DNA of 26,379 bases from Volvariella volvacea V23 (Eukaryota > Basidiomycota > Agaricomycetes > Agaricales > Pluteaceae): contig KB722739.1 of the NCBI GenBank assembly GCA_000349905.1, positions 396,116 to 422,494 of the forward strand. Reading direction: 5' to 3'. Shown here piece by piece: positions 1-10,474 of this stretch. How positions within the stretch are numbered: the stretch's first letter is position 1; every line of letters starts with the position of its first letter. The notes beneath the pieces are model-generated. The model was not told the DNA's origin. It worked only from the letters and a program-made list of their open reading frames with translations, and ran no database searches. A program made the translations under genes and the position numbers.

Positions 1-510
1 CATATCTTGTGTACCACTTTATGCCCTTTCTCGCCAATGCCCCGATTGTCTCATATATTTGGCTATCTTTCGTTTTGACCTTCAATATATGTCATATTTT
101 TCCCATCTCAAATGCGACTCATATCTACCAATGGATTGCACTACTTGCATTCTGAGCCCATTTCCTTATACAAGATGCTGTGGATTTTTTTAAATGAGGG
201 ATCCAAGTTTACAGAAACAGTGACTTGAAATCGTCGTAGTCCCATCACGTGTATGGGGTTTATTTTAGTTGTGGCGTTCACCCTCATCTTGCCAACATCG
301 ATCGTGTCTTGGCTAGCTCACATAGTCGCCCTTCAAATCCTTGTGCAGGTATTTCTCCGTTTTGTTTCTTGTCATCTTCAACGTATAACTACTGACATTG
401 TCCTTTGTGAAGCCAATTAATTTTGTGCCTCGTAACTATTATTGTTTTCATGTAGCTTCGTAAAAGAGACTACCTTCCAGAACCATTTCCTTCCGCCTGA
501 AATGGATTAT
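1..510. other. Gene-poor left edge
   Basis: No gene can be supported here. An ATG at 253 opens a short hydrophobic frame that could be spliced over an intron-like stretch (donor gtattt near 350, branch-like ctactgac, acceptor gaag near 412). It would give only about 48 residues with no recognisable relative, so I do not call it. It may be the 3' part of a gene, or a relic of one, that begins outside the window. Confidence 0.4.
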
Positions 511-620
511 CGTGAAGAATATGGGGATTTGCGGTGATCGTTGCACTGTTACTAGCTGTCTTTATTCATTTTTTGCGCATGACGAAGCGGACTGACGTAG
601 AGGACAGACCAACAAGTGTA
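511..620 (+). pseudogene. Short relic of membrane family 1
   Basis: About 110 bp align by eye with the middle of family 1 copy C (14795-14905). Shared words include atgggga, ggtgatcgttgca and agctgtctttgatc (as agctgtctttattc), ending with a match to the part encoding the conserved TSVHP segment. The reading frame is destroyed by indels and stops. It carries the same shortened junction before the fifth hydrophobic segment as copy C, so it probably comes from the C lineage rather than from copy A beside it. It lies 200 bp upstream of copy A on the same strand and is too short to be functional. Confidence 0.65.
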
Positions 621-819
621 TTGCGAGCTAGCAGCAGGCTGAGTAGACTTCAGAAAACAAATAACTTTACAACATTGAACAAATGTGGACTCTAGTCCCT
701 GAGAAGGAAACTTTGACGCCTAAATCACTAGGTTGGGAATCTATAACACCAGATCGGGTAGCCAGCGGCGATCTGTCAAGTGAATCAAGCAATCCGAAAT
801 CCATCACTCATACCTTCCC

Positions 820-2305
820 ATGTTGCTCATGAGCCTATTTCTCGCTGCCTTCGCGCAATCCCTTGCCTCCCCAGTACCCGTTGCCGTCCCCGGTAATAAC
901 ATCCCAAGCCCCGTATGCGTTGTCGCAGCCGCCGTAACAGCTTCTCGATGTGACCCCACTCGAACGCGAACGATCTTCGATATACTGTATAGCTGCATCG
1001 GGGTTATTCTCCTATGTACTTACATCTCAATTCACCATAACATACCGGATCAAAATGACTCATGGGCCAAAGTAACTTGGCTGAAGCTTCGAACAACGTT
1101 GTATGCCTTGATCGCCCCTGAGATTGTGATCATGTGGGCGATCAGGCAGTGGATTATGGCACGGAGAATCGCAAGGGAGAATCAAGGTGCGTGTCAGAGT
1201 GGCTGGGTGATGCAGATCTTGACCAGAGATAGATCGTAGGTGGACGGTGACGCATGGGTTCTTCATTCAGATGGGAGGACTGGTACAATGCATAAAGGAG
1301 GGGGAAAGAACGAGATACGAGGTCCTTTGCCCTCCGGGGCCTTGGGCGCTTCAAGAGTGGAAGAGCACCAAGATACCATTTATCCCAGAAAAAGAGATTC
1401 AGGACCACGGAAAGGGCGACTTACTTGCAAAGGCCGTTGTCGTTATCCAGACCACATGGTTCGTCGCACAGTGTATCGCTCGGCACGTCCAGGGGCTCGT
1501 CCTTACGGAAATCGAGTTGATTACTCTCGCATTTGCAACTCTGAACGTGATAACGTACGGATTGTGGTGGAATAAACCATTGAACATCGGATACCCCATC
1601 TACTTTGATAAGGACGGAAATCGAGTTGATGGACCACTGGCAACAGTTGGCGAGCCAGAAGACGAAGAGGACGATAAGGGACAAGTGCAAGAGTGGGAGG
1701 AGGCAGGGTACTCGAGGATCTGGAGGAATATACAGGATCGCATGGCGGAATGCGGTGAGGCATGCAAAAATGCTTGGGAGAGCGTGAAGGTGGGTTAGAG
1801 AGAGTCTTACGAGGACCATGGGACGATAAAGACGATCTGGAAGGTGATCGTGAGTCCGTTCTGGGGTCTCTTTGGTCCTCTTTGGGACATGATGACAGAC
1901 GTCAAGACTGAGAACAGGCCAACCAGTGTTCACCCGTTTTTCGCTGGATGGATGGACGTCGACGACGAGGACCGTGGAATAATTTGTGGTTCATTGATCG
2001 GCGTCCTTTTCGGCGGTATTCACCTAATCGGCTGGAATTTCCAGTTTTCGACGATTGTCGAGCTTTGGCTCTGGAGAGTTTCCTCCCTCGTTCTCACCAT
2101 CACTCCTGCCTTTCTTGCGATCGGAGCTGGTCTGTAAATCATATATAACCGGGAAATACCCCTCAACTCGGCCACCATTCTAGGCGGCCCCTTCTATTTC
2201 GCTGCTCGTATGATCCTTCTATTCCTTGCATTTTTCACTCTTCGAGCTCTCCCTGAACCTGCCTACCAAAACGTGAAGTGGACAGAGTTTATTCCCCATA
2301 TCTAG
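820..2305 (+). pseudogene. Family 1 multi-pass membrane protein, copy A, disabled
   Basis: Exon 1 (820-1186) begins with a signal-like leader (MLLMSLFLAAF) and the family hallmark CDPTRTRTIFDILYSC. A 46-nt GT-AG intron (1187-1232) sits at the same phase-1 site as in copies B, C and D. Exon 2 (1233-2305) keeps the frame and the family C-terminus (YQNV.WTEFIPHI, stop 2303-2305), but two in-frame stops break it. One is TAG at 1796-1798, where copy C has TGG. The other is TAA at 2135-2137, next to a deletion of roughly 20 residues relative to copy D. Full frame length is 480 codons against 460 in intact copy D. The leader, splice sites and most of the coding frame survive, so inactivation looks recent. 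The protein class would be a multi-pass integral membrane protein of unknown function. Readthrough or a truncated product of about 310 aa cannot be excluded. Confidence 0.8.
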
Positions 2306-2615
2306 CACCACTGTACCCGTATGTTGACTTCTCTGTTCGTCGCAAATGCTGTGCTAATGTGTGTACCAAGCCTTCCCTCTTTCACATTGGTATCCTCCAT
2401 ATTGAGGCGCATCTTTAACTTGGATACTTGCCGCTTTGACTATCATGAAGTAGCCGTGCTTTCGAATTCGGTGCTGGGGCTTGTCATTTCTCTTCTTTTA
2501 CATCTTTGATCAAATGCTATTCATCCGCAAAACAACACATAGTCGTAATACCATTTCGAATACATCACGAGCAGAAATGTACATCGTAGATTATTATCTT
2601 TAGTTACCCCAGGCA
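2306..2615. other. Tail-to-tail intergenic spacer
   Basis: The spacer lies between the end of copy A (plus strand) and the end of the first family 2 gene (minus strand). It should hold both 3' untranslated regions. No coding frame in it looks real and I see no repeat. Confidence 0.4.
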
Positions 2616-3291
2616 TTAGTCGCTAGAGGCTTAAAGGTCGAATCACAAATCAAATCAGCGCATTGAGAATCAAATCGGCGATGCACGACTTACTCCAATT
2701 GAATTCGTCCCCATCGGCATACGTCCACTCGCCGACGACATCAGTGGTGGTGCCTACCATCTCTGCAATAAGAGAATCACCAATGTAGAACCACTGGTGA
2801 ACGGATCCATTTGCATCCGTCTCGAATCGATTCGGAGAGGACTCCAATACCCTCCACTGATCATAGTAAAGGGTCCCGGTGAACCTAATAACGGTGGCCT
2901 GGTCCTTATTCCTGTGGATGAGGGCGACTCCGTCGCCGCTGTGCTTCCCATCCAGCACGGTGATAGTAACATAGCCCAGTTTGTCGGTGGCGGTCCCCGT
3001 GGCGTTCCTGAGAGGCATAATGGTGCCCTCTACATCTACGTGATGCTTGTACTGGCGCATGCTTGCCCCATCTCTGGGCTTGGGCTTGTTAAGGAACTTC
3101 TCATATCCAACGAGCCCGCCGAGCTTTTCAAAAGCGGACTGGATCTGTTCTTCTCTGCAGGTAAAAATTAGCAAAGGGTGAGTGGAAACGACGAAGGGTC
3201 ATACGTCAGGTTTGTGCGCTGCGGTTATGCCACGGAATCAGTGGAGAGTACTTCAAAATCTCAGGGAAAGAAAACCTACAGTTTCGGACAT
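2616..3291 (-). CDS. Family 2 orphan protein, member 1
   Basis: The ATG is at 3291-3289, 72 nt after a TATA box. Two micro-exons, 3291-3280 (12 nt) and 3218-3205 (14 nt), join the main exon from 3154. Both introns have good donors (gtaggt, gtatga) and acceptors (ccgcag, ctgcag), and the joined frame gives MSETRTNLTEEQIQSAF, which aligns with the other two members. Shared landmarks are EKLGG..GYEKFL near the N-terminus, GTI.P, then a core FTGTLYYDQW, a G..H.W.Y stretch and GTTTDV. A donor (gtaagtcgtg) after the codon for FNW matches the position of a terminal intron in member 3. Splicing 2693-2630 would end the protein with TSSD at 2616. Without it the frame ends at 2650 (176 aa in total). There is no signal peptide or membrane segment, so the product is probably cytosolic and beta-rich. 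I do not recognise the family. Confidence 0.75.
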
Positions 3292-3362
3292 GGTGTGTTG
3301 GTCAAAGTGCTTAGAAGACGAGGTATCGAGAAGAAGCTGAGGTCTAAGACGGTAGGAGGGGT

Positions 3363-3370
3363 CCTTTATA
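3363..3370 (-). promoter_or_regulatory. TATA box of family 2 member 1
   Basis: The minus strand reads TATAAAGG, 72 nt before the ATG at 3291. The same arrangement precedes the other family 2 genes. Confidence 0.6.
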
Positions 3371-4655
3371 CACCTCAAGACACCTGCACACAGCAATAAC
3401 TTCTCGCATCCAACAAAGGGATGAGAACGAAAACTGGCCCAGAATGCACAAATCGGACCCGGGATAAAGAAATCACCTCAGAAGCACACAGCACGTAGTC
3501 ATCACCCTCGATTACAGACAGATTGATGTTAGCCGGCTCCACCCAGCCCAATATGGCGGGTTCGTCGACTGCCAGGATTCTTGCGAGATCGCATTGAATT
3601 CTATCCTACCGGTCGGGGGCTCCCTAGGAGATGCTTCATACTACCCTTGGGTAGTTCAAAGGTTCTTCATATCACAGCTCCAAGTACTTGATTAGGCGGC
3701 TTCACTTTACTATCATATTCTTGCGTTTTCATCGAATAAAACTAGAATCGAAAAATAAAAATACCCACAAACAGTTCCTTCCCTGTGCCATATCAGTTCC
3801 TTATGCCGTTCCTTTCCCTAATCCTGTGCAAAGTTCGAGCAATGATCCAACTTCTCGTTCAGGTCTTTAAAATGTGCATCAAAGCCCCCGAATGATCATT
3901 GCACTCATATTGTGCTCAGCCTTTCGCAGGCGGATCCACTCTGCTATTAGTCTTGGCGTGTAGCTTTAGGCCCCGAGTAAGGTACAGCACGACTCCAGAC
4001 TTTTTGGTGACTCGTAGAAGCTGCATCCATTTGCCATGTCAAGCGCCACCAACGCCTTATATAGAACGGTGGTTTACCATCATAGCGCACAACCAGGAAG
4101 CGTCAGTGATTAGATCAAAGAATGTGATCACAGCAAGCACAGGATTAGCAGACTCACGAGTTTTGGCATCCGGCATCGTCGAAGGACCGGAAGTCGGATA
4201 CAATACTAACCCCATGTGGATATATCCAAGCAGGCTCTTATGACCGTCAGGCGCCCCAAACTTGTGCCAAAAGTGGATTTTAACGTTCATGACGGCGCTT
4301 CTATTGTTAAGAGCCTCCTTCTGTCATCGCGAGTGGTTGTACAGAAGTCAAGTAACCCACTGTAATATCCTTGTTGGAAGGACACAGCCAGGTCGACAAA
4401 AACTGGGCTCTCGAGACGTTGAACGATGCATATTCGTCTACCACGAGTCGATGGGGGTGTTAAATGTCTAGTATTAGCTGAGGATTACCCCAATCGCTTC
4501 ACTTTAGAGCAGGCGTACACAACACACTTATCAGCGTTGGGGTAGAAAGTTGGATCAGGATGCAGCGCTACGTGATGAATTAATAGATTGAAAAACACCT
4601 AGATTAACATGCTTCAAAATCGGTATACTGTATACCCTAAACATCGTCCACCTAC
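3371..4655. other. 1.3-kb stretch without a supported gene
   Basis: The left part should contain promoter sequence of the minus-strand gene ending at 2616. The rest has only short frames. A minus-strand frame from 4290 has an ATG, about 45 codons and a gtgagt donor near 4150, but no convincing continuation. No repeats, tRNA or mobile-element signature are seen. Confidence 0.4.
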
Positions 4656-6605
4656 TTAGAACAACTTGACGCCCTCAATCTCTCCAACTTTCCCGACTTT
4701 CCCAACTTTCTCACCCCCAACACCGTCCGTACCTTCAACATCCTTCCACCCTCTCCCCTCTTCTCGTACACCAATAGACCCTAATAACCTCCCCGCCGTC
4801 TCCGGCGTGACAGGTTGCAGGCAGGTCCCTACGACCCTCAAACACTCCAAGCTAGCATCCCATAACGCCTTTGCTTCTTCGACGGAACATTGCTGAGCAT
4901 TCCAAGGCGAAATATCCGCGATGACTTTGTTGGCTACACGAAGCACGTTGGCAATGTGTCCAACAGAATCGGAAAGCTCCAGCGCGGAAAGAGAAGAGTG
5001 GTATTGCGATGGGAGTTGGGACGTGGATTGGATCAGGGCATGAATAGGGGATGAAGTTGGTATGACGGAGGTGGGTGAAGGAGTAAAGGATGCAATGCGA
5101 GACTGGATTTTGGGAGAGGTTATGCGAAGGAGGAAGTTTCCTAGAAGTGACCGGAGTTCTTTCTGGTACTTGTCCAATTCCGAACGCGACCAATCTACGC
5201 GATAGGGGAGTTAATGCTTTGTTTATTGCTGGGATGCGCGTAATGGACTTACCAACGTCATCTCTGAATCGTCCACCTACGCGTGCAAGGTAATACCGGA
5301 CCACGTCAATTCCAAACTCGTCGATTGCTTCGAATGGATCAGCCACATTTCCCAGCGACTTTGACATCTTCTTTTGCTCGACTGTCCAATGAGCGTGGGC
5401 GAGTAATTGCTGTTGAAGTGGTAGTCCCAACGCTTGTAGTATCGCAGGCAGATATATCGCGTGGAAGCTTAGAATTGCGATGAGACCTCAAACCATAGAC
5501 AAAGAATTGAATATATGCGCACCGGAGGATGTCCTTGCCAATGATCTGCAGGTTCACTGGCCAGCCCTCAGTCAACCCACTCCCTCCGTTCCACGGATAC
5601 CCGATACCGGAGAGGTAAACCAACAACGCGTCGAACCAGACATATACCGTCTGCGTCGGATCGTCTGGCACCTGCACACCCCACTCCAGTCTATCCCTCG
5701 GCCTGGATATTGACAAGTCTTCCAACGGTTCTTGCAATATCTGTACTATATGCGCGTGATGCTGTGGCGGGAATATCGTATTGGAGTTCTCTGGTGCGGA
5801 ATAGTGGTCCAGGAGTGACTGTCTGAATTGGCTGAGGCGGAACATGTAGTTTTCTTCTTCGGACCATTCGACGGCTGCTCCGGTTTCGAGTGAAACCATG
5901 GCATCGGGATTTGTAGGAGAGGGTCCGATTTGGGTGGGGGTGTAGAAGCATTCGTCCGTGACGGAATACCAGCCGGAGTACTTGCCCTTGTAGATCAGGC
6001 ATTTTGCATCGAGTTTACGCTGCATAGAAATAAAAGGGATGTCTTTGGAACTAATGAATGGCGACGTACCCAAACGTCTTCAACAGCGTTATGATGCCCG
6101 TTTTGTGTGGTTCTCATAAACACGGTGTTGCTGATATGCGCCTTTTCTCCCAGTTTCTGCACACCAACATCGGTCAGTAACCACCAGCACCCCACCACCC
6201 GAAAAACACAAACACACACGGAATTGAAGACTCAATTGATCACAAAACTCTTTCGGGGGTAGACCTTTTGCCTGCGCTGCTCGTTGAAGCTTTAACCCGT
6301 GTTCATCCGTGCCAGCCAAGAATCGGACGGGTCGATCAGAGTTGAGGAGGCGTTGAAATCTTGCAAATATATCCGCCACGACGAGAGAGTGTAGGTGTCC
6401 GATATGGGGTACTAGCCGAGTGTGGCTCCGGTTGGATTTCCAACGGTGAACGAACGAATGCGACAGACTCACCAGCATTGGGGTAGAATATCGGAGTTGT
6501 CAAATAGTACGGTTTAGTTGCATCTGTGGCTACGGTGCGGTATGTATGCCCAGTGATAGCAGAGAATAGGGTTCGTCGTCGCAAGGCAAGACGGTGAGCG
6601 AGCAT
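4656..6605 (-). CDS. MSM1: Methionyl-tRNA synthetase, mitochondrial
   Basis: This class I aminoacyl-tRNA synthetase charges tRNA-Met for mitochondrial translation. There are six exons: 6605-6473, 6411-6218, 6156-6070, 6019-5523, 5467-5253 and 5194-4656. They are separated by five GT-AG introns of 50-61 nt and join to 554 codons without a break. Residues 1-32 form an arginine-rich, acid-free presequence (MLAHRLALRRRTLFSA), as expected for import. The catalytic domain follows, with YYLTTPIFYPN and the HIGH motif (47-50), then the FLAGTDEHG block and the WFDALLVYL block. The KMSKS loop is at 337-341. The all-helical C-terminal domain is short, with no tRNA-binding extension, as in the mitochondrial/bacterial short form. 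An in-frame ATG at 6683 is possible, but the start at 6605 gives the clean targeting peptide. A decayed copy of part of this gene lies at 13156-13690. Length and motif order fit yeast MSM1. Confidence 0.95.
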
Positions 6606-7109
6606 TTTGGAAATTCTACAGCTGTCACGCGACAAGGTAAGCTTTACCTGCCCTAAACCCCGGTCAATCCCGGGAGGTCGCATCGTGATCGCGTCGCCCA
6701 CCAGAAACCTCCAGAAAACCTGAAGAAAGTTGTCCTGACCGGAAAGGAGAAGATAGCATTGAGGATCGGGCCCGGACCAAGGCTTGTCTCTCCCATCACT
6801 ATGTCATCCAGGATTAAGTCACCCTTCTGCTCGTTCTTTACCAAAAGTGAGAATGCGGTTTGGGACTAGAACCGCCCATGTCCCCATACAAAGGTAAAAT
6901 CCCATCTTGGGGAGGTGTAATAGCACTAGATGACCCTCCCATTTCACGCGCAGGCAAAAAGATATTTAAGTTCGTGTAAAACGAAAGCTAATAGCCAAAC
7001 GTTCGCGCTACTGAGTGCACGCACACGGTCCAGAGCATTGTCGAAATCCACAGGCCATTCCCGTCGGCACCCAAAGCAAAATTTATGATCCCCATAATAT
7101 GCGCCAGAG
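6606..7109. other. Divergent promoter region
   Basis: About 500 bp lie between the start of the synthetase (minus) and the TATA box of the small gene at 7200 (plus), and should hold both promoters. No TATA box is evident on the synthetase side, as is usual for housekeeping genes. No coding frame is supported. Confidence 0.45.
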
Positions 7110-7117
7110 TATATAAG
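7110..7117 (+). promoter_or_regulatory. TATA box of the gene at 7200
   Basis: TATATAAG lies 83 nt before the ATG at 7200, followed by a pyrimidine-rich, G-poor leader typical of a fungal 5' untranslated region. Confidence 0.6.
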
Positions 7118-7199
7118 GCCTCATCTAGTTGTGTAAACCACATTTAACGCATCTCAGCCACACTCGCAGCCACACATACAGCCTCTGCATCCATCAGCT

Positions 7200-7674
7200 A
7201 TGGTTTTCCGTATTATGCGCGTTCTCGTCCCAAAGGACCAAAGCGTTATTCTCTTCAGGAGCACACACAACGGCAACGTCATCGCTGACCCAGCCGCTAT
7301 CCTCAGCGGCCAGCTTATCCTTGCCTTCCCTGGTACGGGATACATCAGGATGATAGACAGAGGCCACATTGGTACGTTAGACTCCCGTACTAGTCCATTG
7401 TTGTGGCATAACGATGAGGTTGAGTGCTGATGTGTTTCACTTATTTTGTACTCTTTAGGGCACGAGAGACACGCCCTTTTGCTCAGTAATGCCGTTAGGC
7501 CCTGGTACTACAGCGGCGTCGGGAAGGCTGTGTGTGAACTTCACGAAGACGGAAGGTACACCTGGAGGAATGAAGATGGGTCCAACAGCATCGAGGGCAG
7601 AGTGTAAGTCACCACGATTACCAACGTCTTGTGGTCCATCAATAACTTATTACTACAGTGTCGAGTGGATGTAG
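7200..7674 (+). CDS. Small orphan protein, 110 aa
   Basis: Three exons (7200-7371, 7459-7603, 7659-7674) join to 111 codons. The introns have good signals (gtacgt...ctttag and gtaagt...ctacag). The second contains the branch-like taactt and tact elements close to the acceptor, and the last exon encodes only VEWM and the stop. The product starts MVFRIMRVLVPKDQSV and carries RPWYYSGVGKAVCELHEDG followed by YTWRNEDGS. It is small, mixed alpha/beta in character, and has no signal peptide or membrane segment. It stands alone next to a strong TATA box, like the other small orphan genes in the window. I do not recognise it. The tight splice sites and unbroken joined frame are the main support, so the gene is likely real but its function is unknown. 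Confidence 0.6.
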
Positions 7675-8231
7675 ATGATCTCGAAGTTAGGGCATTGTGA
7701 ATAGTCTTGTTGCAGTTGACGTCAACTCCGAAATGTGATGTAAATTGTGCATGTGGTACGGGCTGCATACAGGCGCGATAATTCTTTGCTGTTGACCGTT
7801 CAAGAAAACGTGGAATACGTTAGCTTGAGAATTGGAGTCCCCAAGGGCTTCAAATGCTGGGATGCGTTCTGGATCGAATTGATATTGTGAGTGTTGTGAT
7901 GCCACAACGTCTTACATAGGATTTCCCCTGGGCTGAGCCCATTGCGGCTTTTTTTCATCCATTCCTAATTTCAACGTGCACTTGAGCTAAGCTTCGACTA
8001 TCTGCTCGAATGAGTGGGCTTGAGATTACACGCCCAGGTGGTGAGCCTCACTACCTCTGTAATTGATCTATCCGCCGTAATTTGTCTGTTGGGCGCACCT
8101 GCGATGAATGTGACACGACTCATGTCTGCAATCTACCATGTCCGAGCTTCGCAATCGTACACTGAAAGCGATCAAATACCCAAGGACAATGCAGGGCGCT
8201 CACAGGGAAGAACAACAACTCTGAGGGTCTC
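7675..8231. other. Spacer with no supported gene
   Basis: One minus-strand frame (7905-7687, 72 codons) starts with an ATG but has no splice continuation, no promoter signal and no recognised relative. Nothing else is seen before the F-box relic. Confidence 0.35.
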
Positions 8232-8550
8232 CTCTCATTTCCGGCTGAGATTCTCGTTGAAACTGCCAATAACTTTCCAGTTCCCACTGTCCCCTTCAAG
8301 CAAGCGAATCTACGTTGCATTAGAAAGGGATACGGGAAGTAGAGAATGGGTAATGAGGACGTTATGTCAAGTGTGTCGGGCATTTCATCGAATATTTCAT
8401 CCCCATACATGGGGCGACATTGACATACTGTCCTCCCCATATGCGGATGACAATAAAAGACTGGCAGAGGAACATTCTATCGACGGGAGAATATTGCGCA
8501 TAAGACCATGCGGTTCTTTGAGCTTGCGGCAGAGTTTCCAATCCTAGCTG
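8232..8550 (+). pseudogene. F-box protein relic
   Basis: Two pieces in different frames resemble the start of a basidiomycete F-box protein. Frame 8232-8342 reads LSFPAEILVETANNFPVP (the LPxEIL F-box opening) and ends at TAG. A second frame from about 8338 reads MRTLCQVCRAFHRIFHPH followed by TWGDIDI, which resembles the second half of an F-box (the TL..VCR.F...F.P.LW pattern). A frameshift near 8338 separates them, and further stops follow without a leucine-rich body. Such proteins are substrate adaptors of SCF ubiquitin ligases and form huge, fast-decaying families in Agaricomycetes. The call rests on pattern memory only. Confidence 0.45.
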
Positions 8551-8721
8551 AAATAACGGGATTTTTTTTTCATTTTTTAATGCATCCCGACTTCAACTTA
8601 AGGGAACTTGAGAAGACATTTAAATGCTTGTGTTATAGTACACTGGACTCTCAGAAAATTCGAATATGGTGTCTTTTTACAATCCGAAGCCACACGCACG
8701 TTGCAATCCAATTAGTTATAG

Positions 8722-9283
8722 CTACACTCTATACCTCTGTATGTCATAGTCAACCTCCCAGAAGCTGTGATCAACATTGGTGCAGGAAAGTATGATAAAG
8801 TCTGCAATCTTGAGCCTTTCTGGTTCCTGTCCTGGGCCGGAGACAAGCAATGGATTGTTCTGAGCAGAAATGTGGTTAGCACCTAGTTTAAAGCCACATT
8901 CAAATGATGAAATTTTGATATACCCAGATAAAGTTCATCATAGCGACAGCAACTTTCTGTCCAAGGAAAGCACGAGTGATTCTCTCGTTGGGATTGATTC
9001 GGACGCTGTGGGTGTATGGGACGGGAAAGCCCCTCCACTGTGGAACAGGAGATAGCTTTGGTGTCAGAAGCCGTGGATTGAGAAATCATCTCGGAAGACG
9101 CACAGTGATTCGGATTGCTACTCTTCTATGGTTATACCACGGACCAAGGTAGTCGTCTGGGCATTCGAGGCCATCGTCTGGAGTAGCGGGCCCGTTCTTA
9201 AGGGTATTGAGCTTGACCCCGAGGTATTGGTGCCCGATGCATTGGAACGAAACTGTTTTTTGGTTGATGACTGAGGCTTGCAT
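8722..9283 (-). CDS. Family 3 orphan protein, member 1
   Basis: Three exons (9283-9104, 9037-8924, 8859-8722) join to 143 aa. The introns run gtgcgt...ccacag and gtatat...gctcag. The joined frame aligns throughout with member 2 at 10475: the hallmark DDYLGPWY, then YTHSVRI.P..RITRA, FLGQKVAVAMMNFI, and near the C-terminus LSCTNVDHSFWEVD. The first intron is absent from member 2; the second is at the same place. The start at 9283 is the first in-frame ATG after an upstream stop and lies 78 nt from a TATA box. No signal peptide or membrane segment is seen; the conserved pattern of short alternating hydrophobic stretches suggests a small beta-sandwich. Function unknown. The N-terminus lacks about 32 residues present in member 2. 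Confidence 0.75.
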
Positions 9284-9360
9284 TTGTGTAGAAGGTTTAG
9301 TAAAACGGGATGTTCAGTAGTGTCGCAGTAGTTCGGGTGCTCCCCCCCACGGCTGCAAGG

Positions 9361-9369
9361 CTTTATATA
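9361..9369 (-). promoter_or_regulatory. TATA box of family 3 member 1
   Basis: The minus strand reads TATATAAAG, 78 nt before the ATG at 9283. Confidence 0.6.
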
Positions 9370-10474
9370 CCGAAATCCACCCTGGCGTCTATGGAGCATA
9401 GGAAGGCAAGTAAAAGGGAAGTAAGGACTACATTGTGCGTGGCGAATGCCACTTTGTCTTTGGACTTGTTCTGCGGCTTTTTGTTGGTGGTGAGGCGGTG
9501 GCACAGCGCATTGGAAGTAGACACGCTTGGTTCCCAAAAGGAGCACAGCCAAGCGCACCAGCTATGACGGATCGAGAGGAAATGAATGGGGTAAGCGCAT
9601 TAGATACGCTTATACTCAAAATTTACCTCTGCAAATAGAAATCTTGCTTTCCTATTCCATGCGGGTCCATTGACGCGCCTTTGCAGCATTGGCAAGGGAG
9701 TGGGCGTACTTGGTAAGGAGAAAGAGATGAGGAGAAGAGGGACGCTTTGGGAAGCAATGTATCGGCATTACAACTATTCTTCTCCAAAAGGTGAATTAGA
9801 TAGATATCATCAAGTGGGAATTTATACCGACGATGGATAGGACAACTCGATTAATGGTACAGGGTCAATTGAATCCATTTAAGACTTGGCATTTCCGAGC
9901 TACGCAGGTTGCAGGGTGTGACCACCCTTATCGCTAAAATTGTTAGATGAGATGCGAGACTATGACGAGTGTTTGAGTGTAAGTTGATATTGATGGCTGC
10001 TTGCGATAGCGTTCGCCGTACACGGCGGTGCAAATCTGGTAGTTCACGCGGACGCGAAGGCTCTATTCCTTTCTGTACAGTGCCAAAATGCTGATACTTC
10101 ATTCCTTGATATCAAATAGCTACAGTTTAAAAAGGGTATCAATTCTGCGTAAGGTTGCATTGTTGCATGGTATCATAGAAATATAGCCAATAAAATGTCC
10201 AGAAAAACGGATGAGATTGTACATGTATCCTGATGCCAGTGGAATGAGGTGAAACGAAAATCTATGCATGCAAATACGAGTCCTAAATGTAGAAAATTGC
10301 GATAGTCTAAATGAACATGGGTATGCAATATTATGAATACAGAATGTGTTGTCTAAGGTCCGTTGAGGTGTTCCAGTGTTCACAGCAAATTGCAAAGCAA
10401 GACACGAAAGCAATAACAAAGCTAGAGTCCGGGTTGTGATAATTTAATGATGGAATCGCAGTCGCATTCTACGA
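9370..10474. other. Spacer between the two family 3 genes
   Basis: This 1.1-kb stretch holds upstream DNA of member 1 and the 3' region of member 2. Frames at 9435-9638 and 9851-10102 are short and unrecognised. I see no third copy and no transposon. Confidence 0.35.

Noticed and set aside
240..470. Short hydrophobic spliced frame at the left edge
   Set aside because: Only about 48 residues, no relative among the families in the window, and no promoter.
4057..4290. Minus-strand frame of 77 codons with an ATG and an internal gtgagt donor
   Set aside because: No acceptor gives a convincing continuation, there is no TATA box and nothing recognisable in the protein.
7687..7905. Minus-strand frame of 72 codons starting at an ATG
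   Set aside because: No promoter, splice continuation or paralog in the window; convergent with the better supported gene at 7200.
9435..9638. Plus-strand frame upstream of family 3 member 1
   Set aside because: Lies in the antisense of the promoter region and has no recognisable features.
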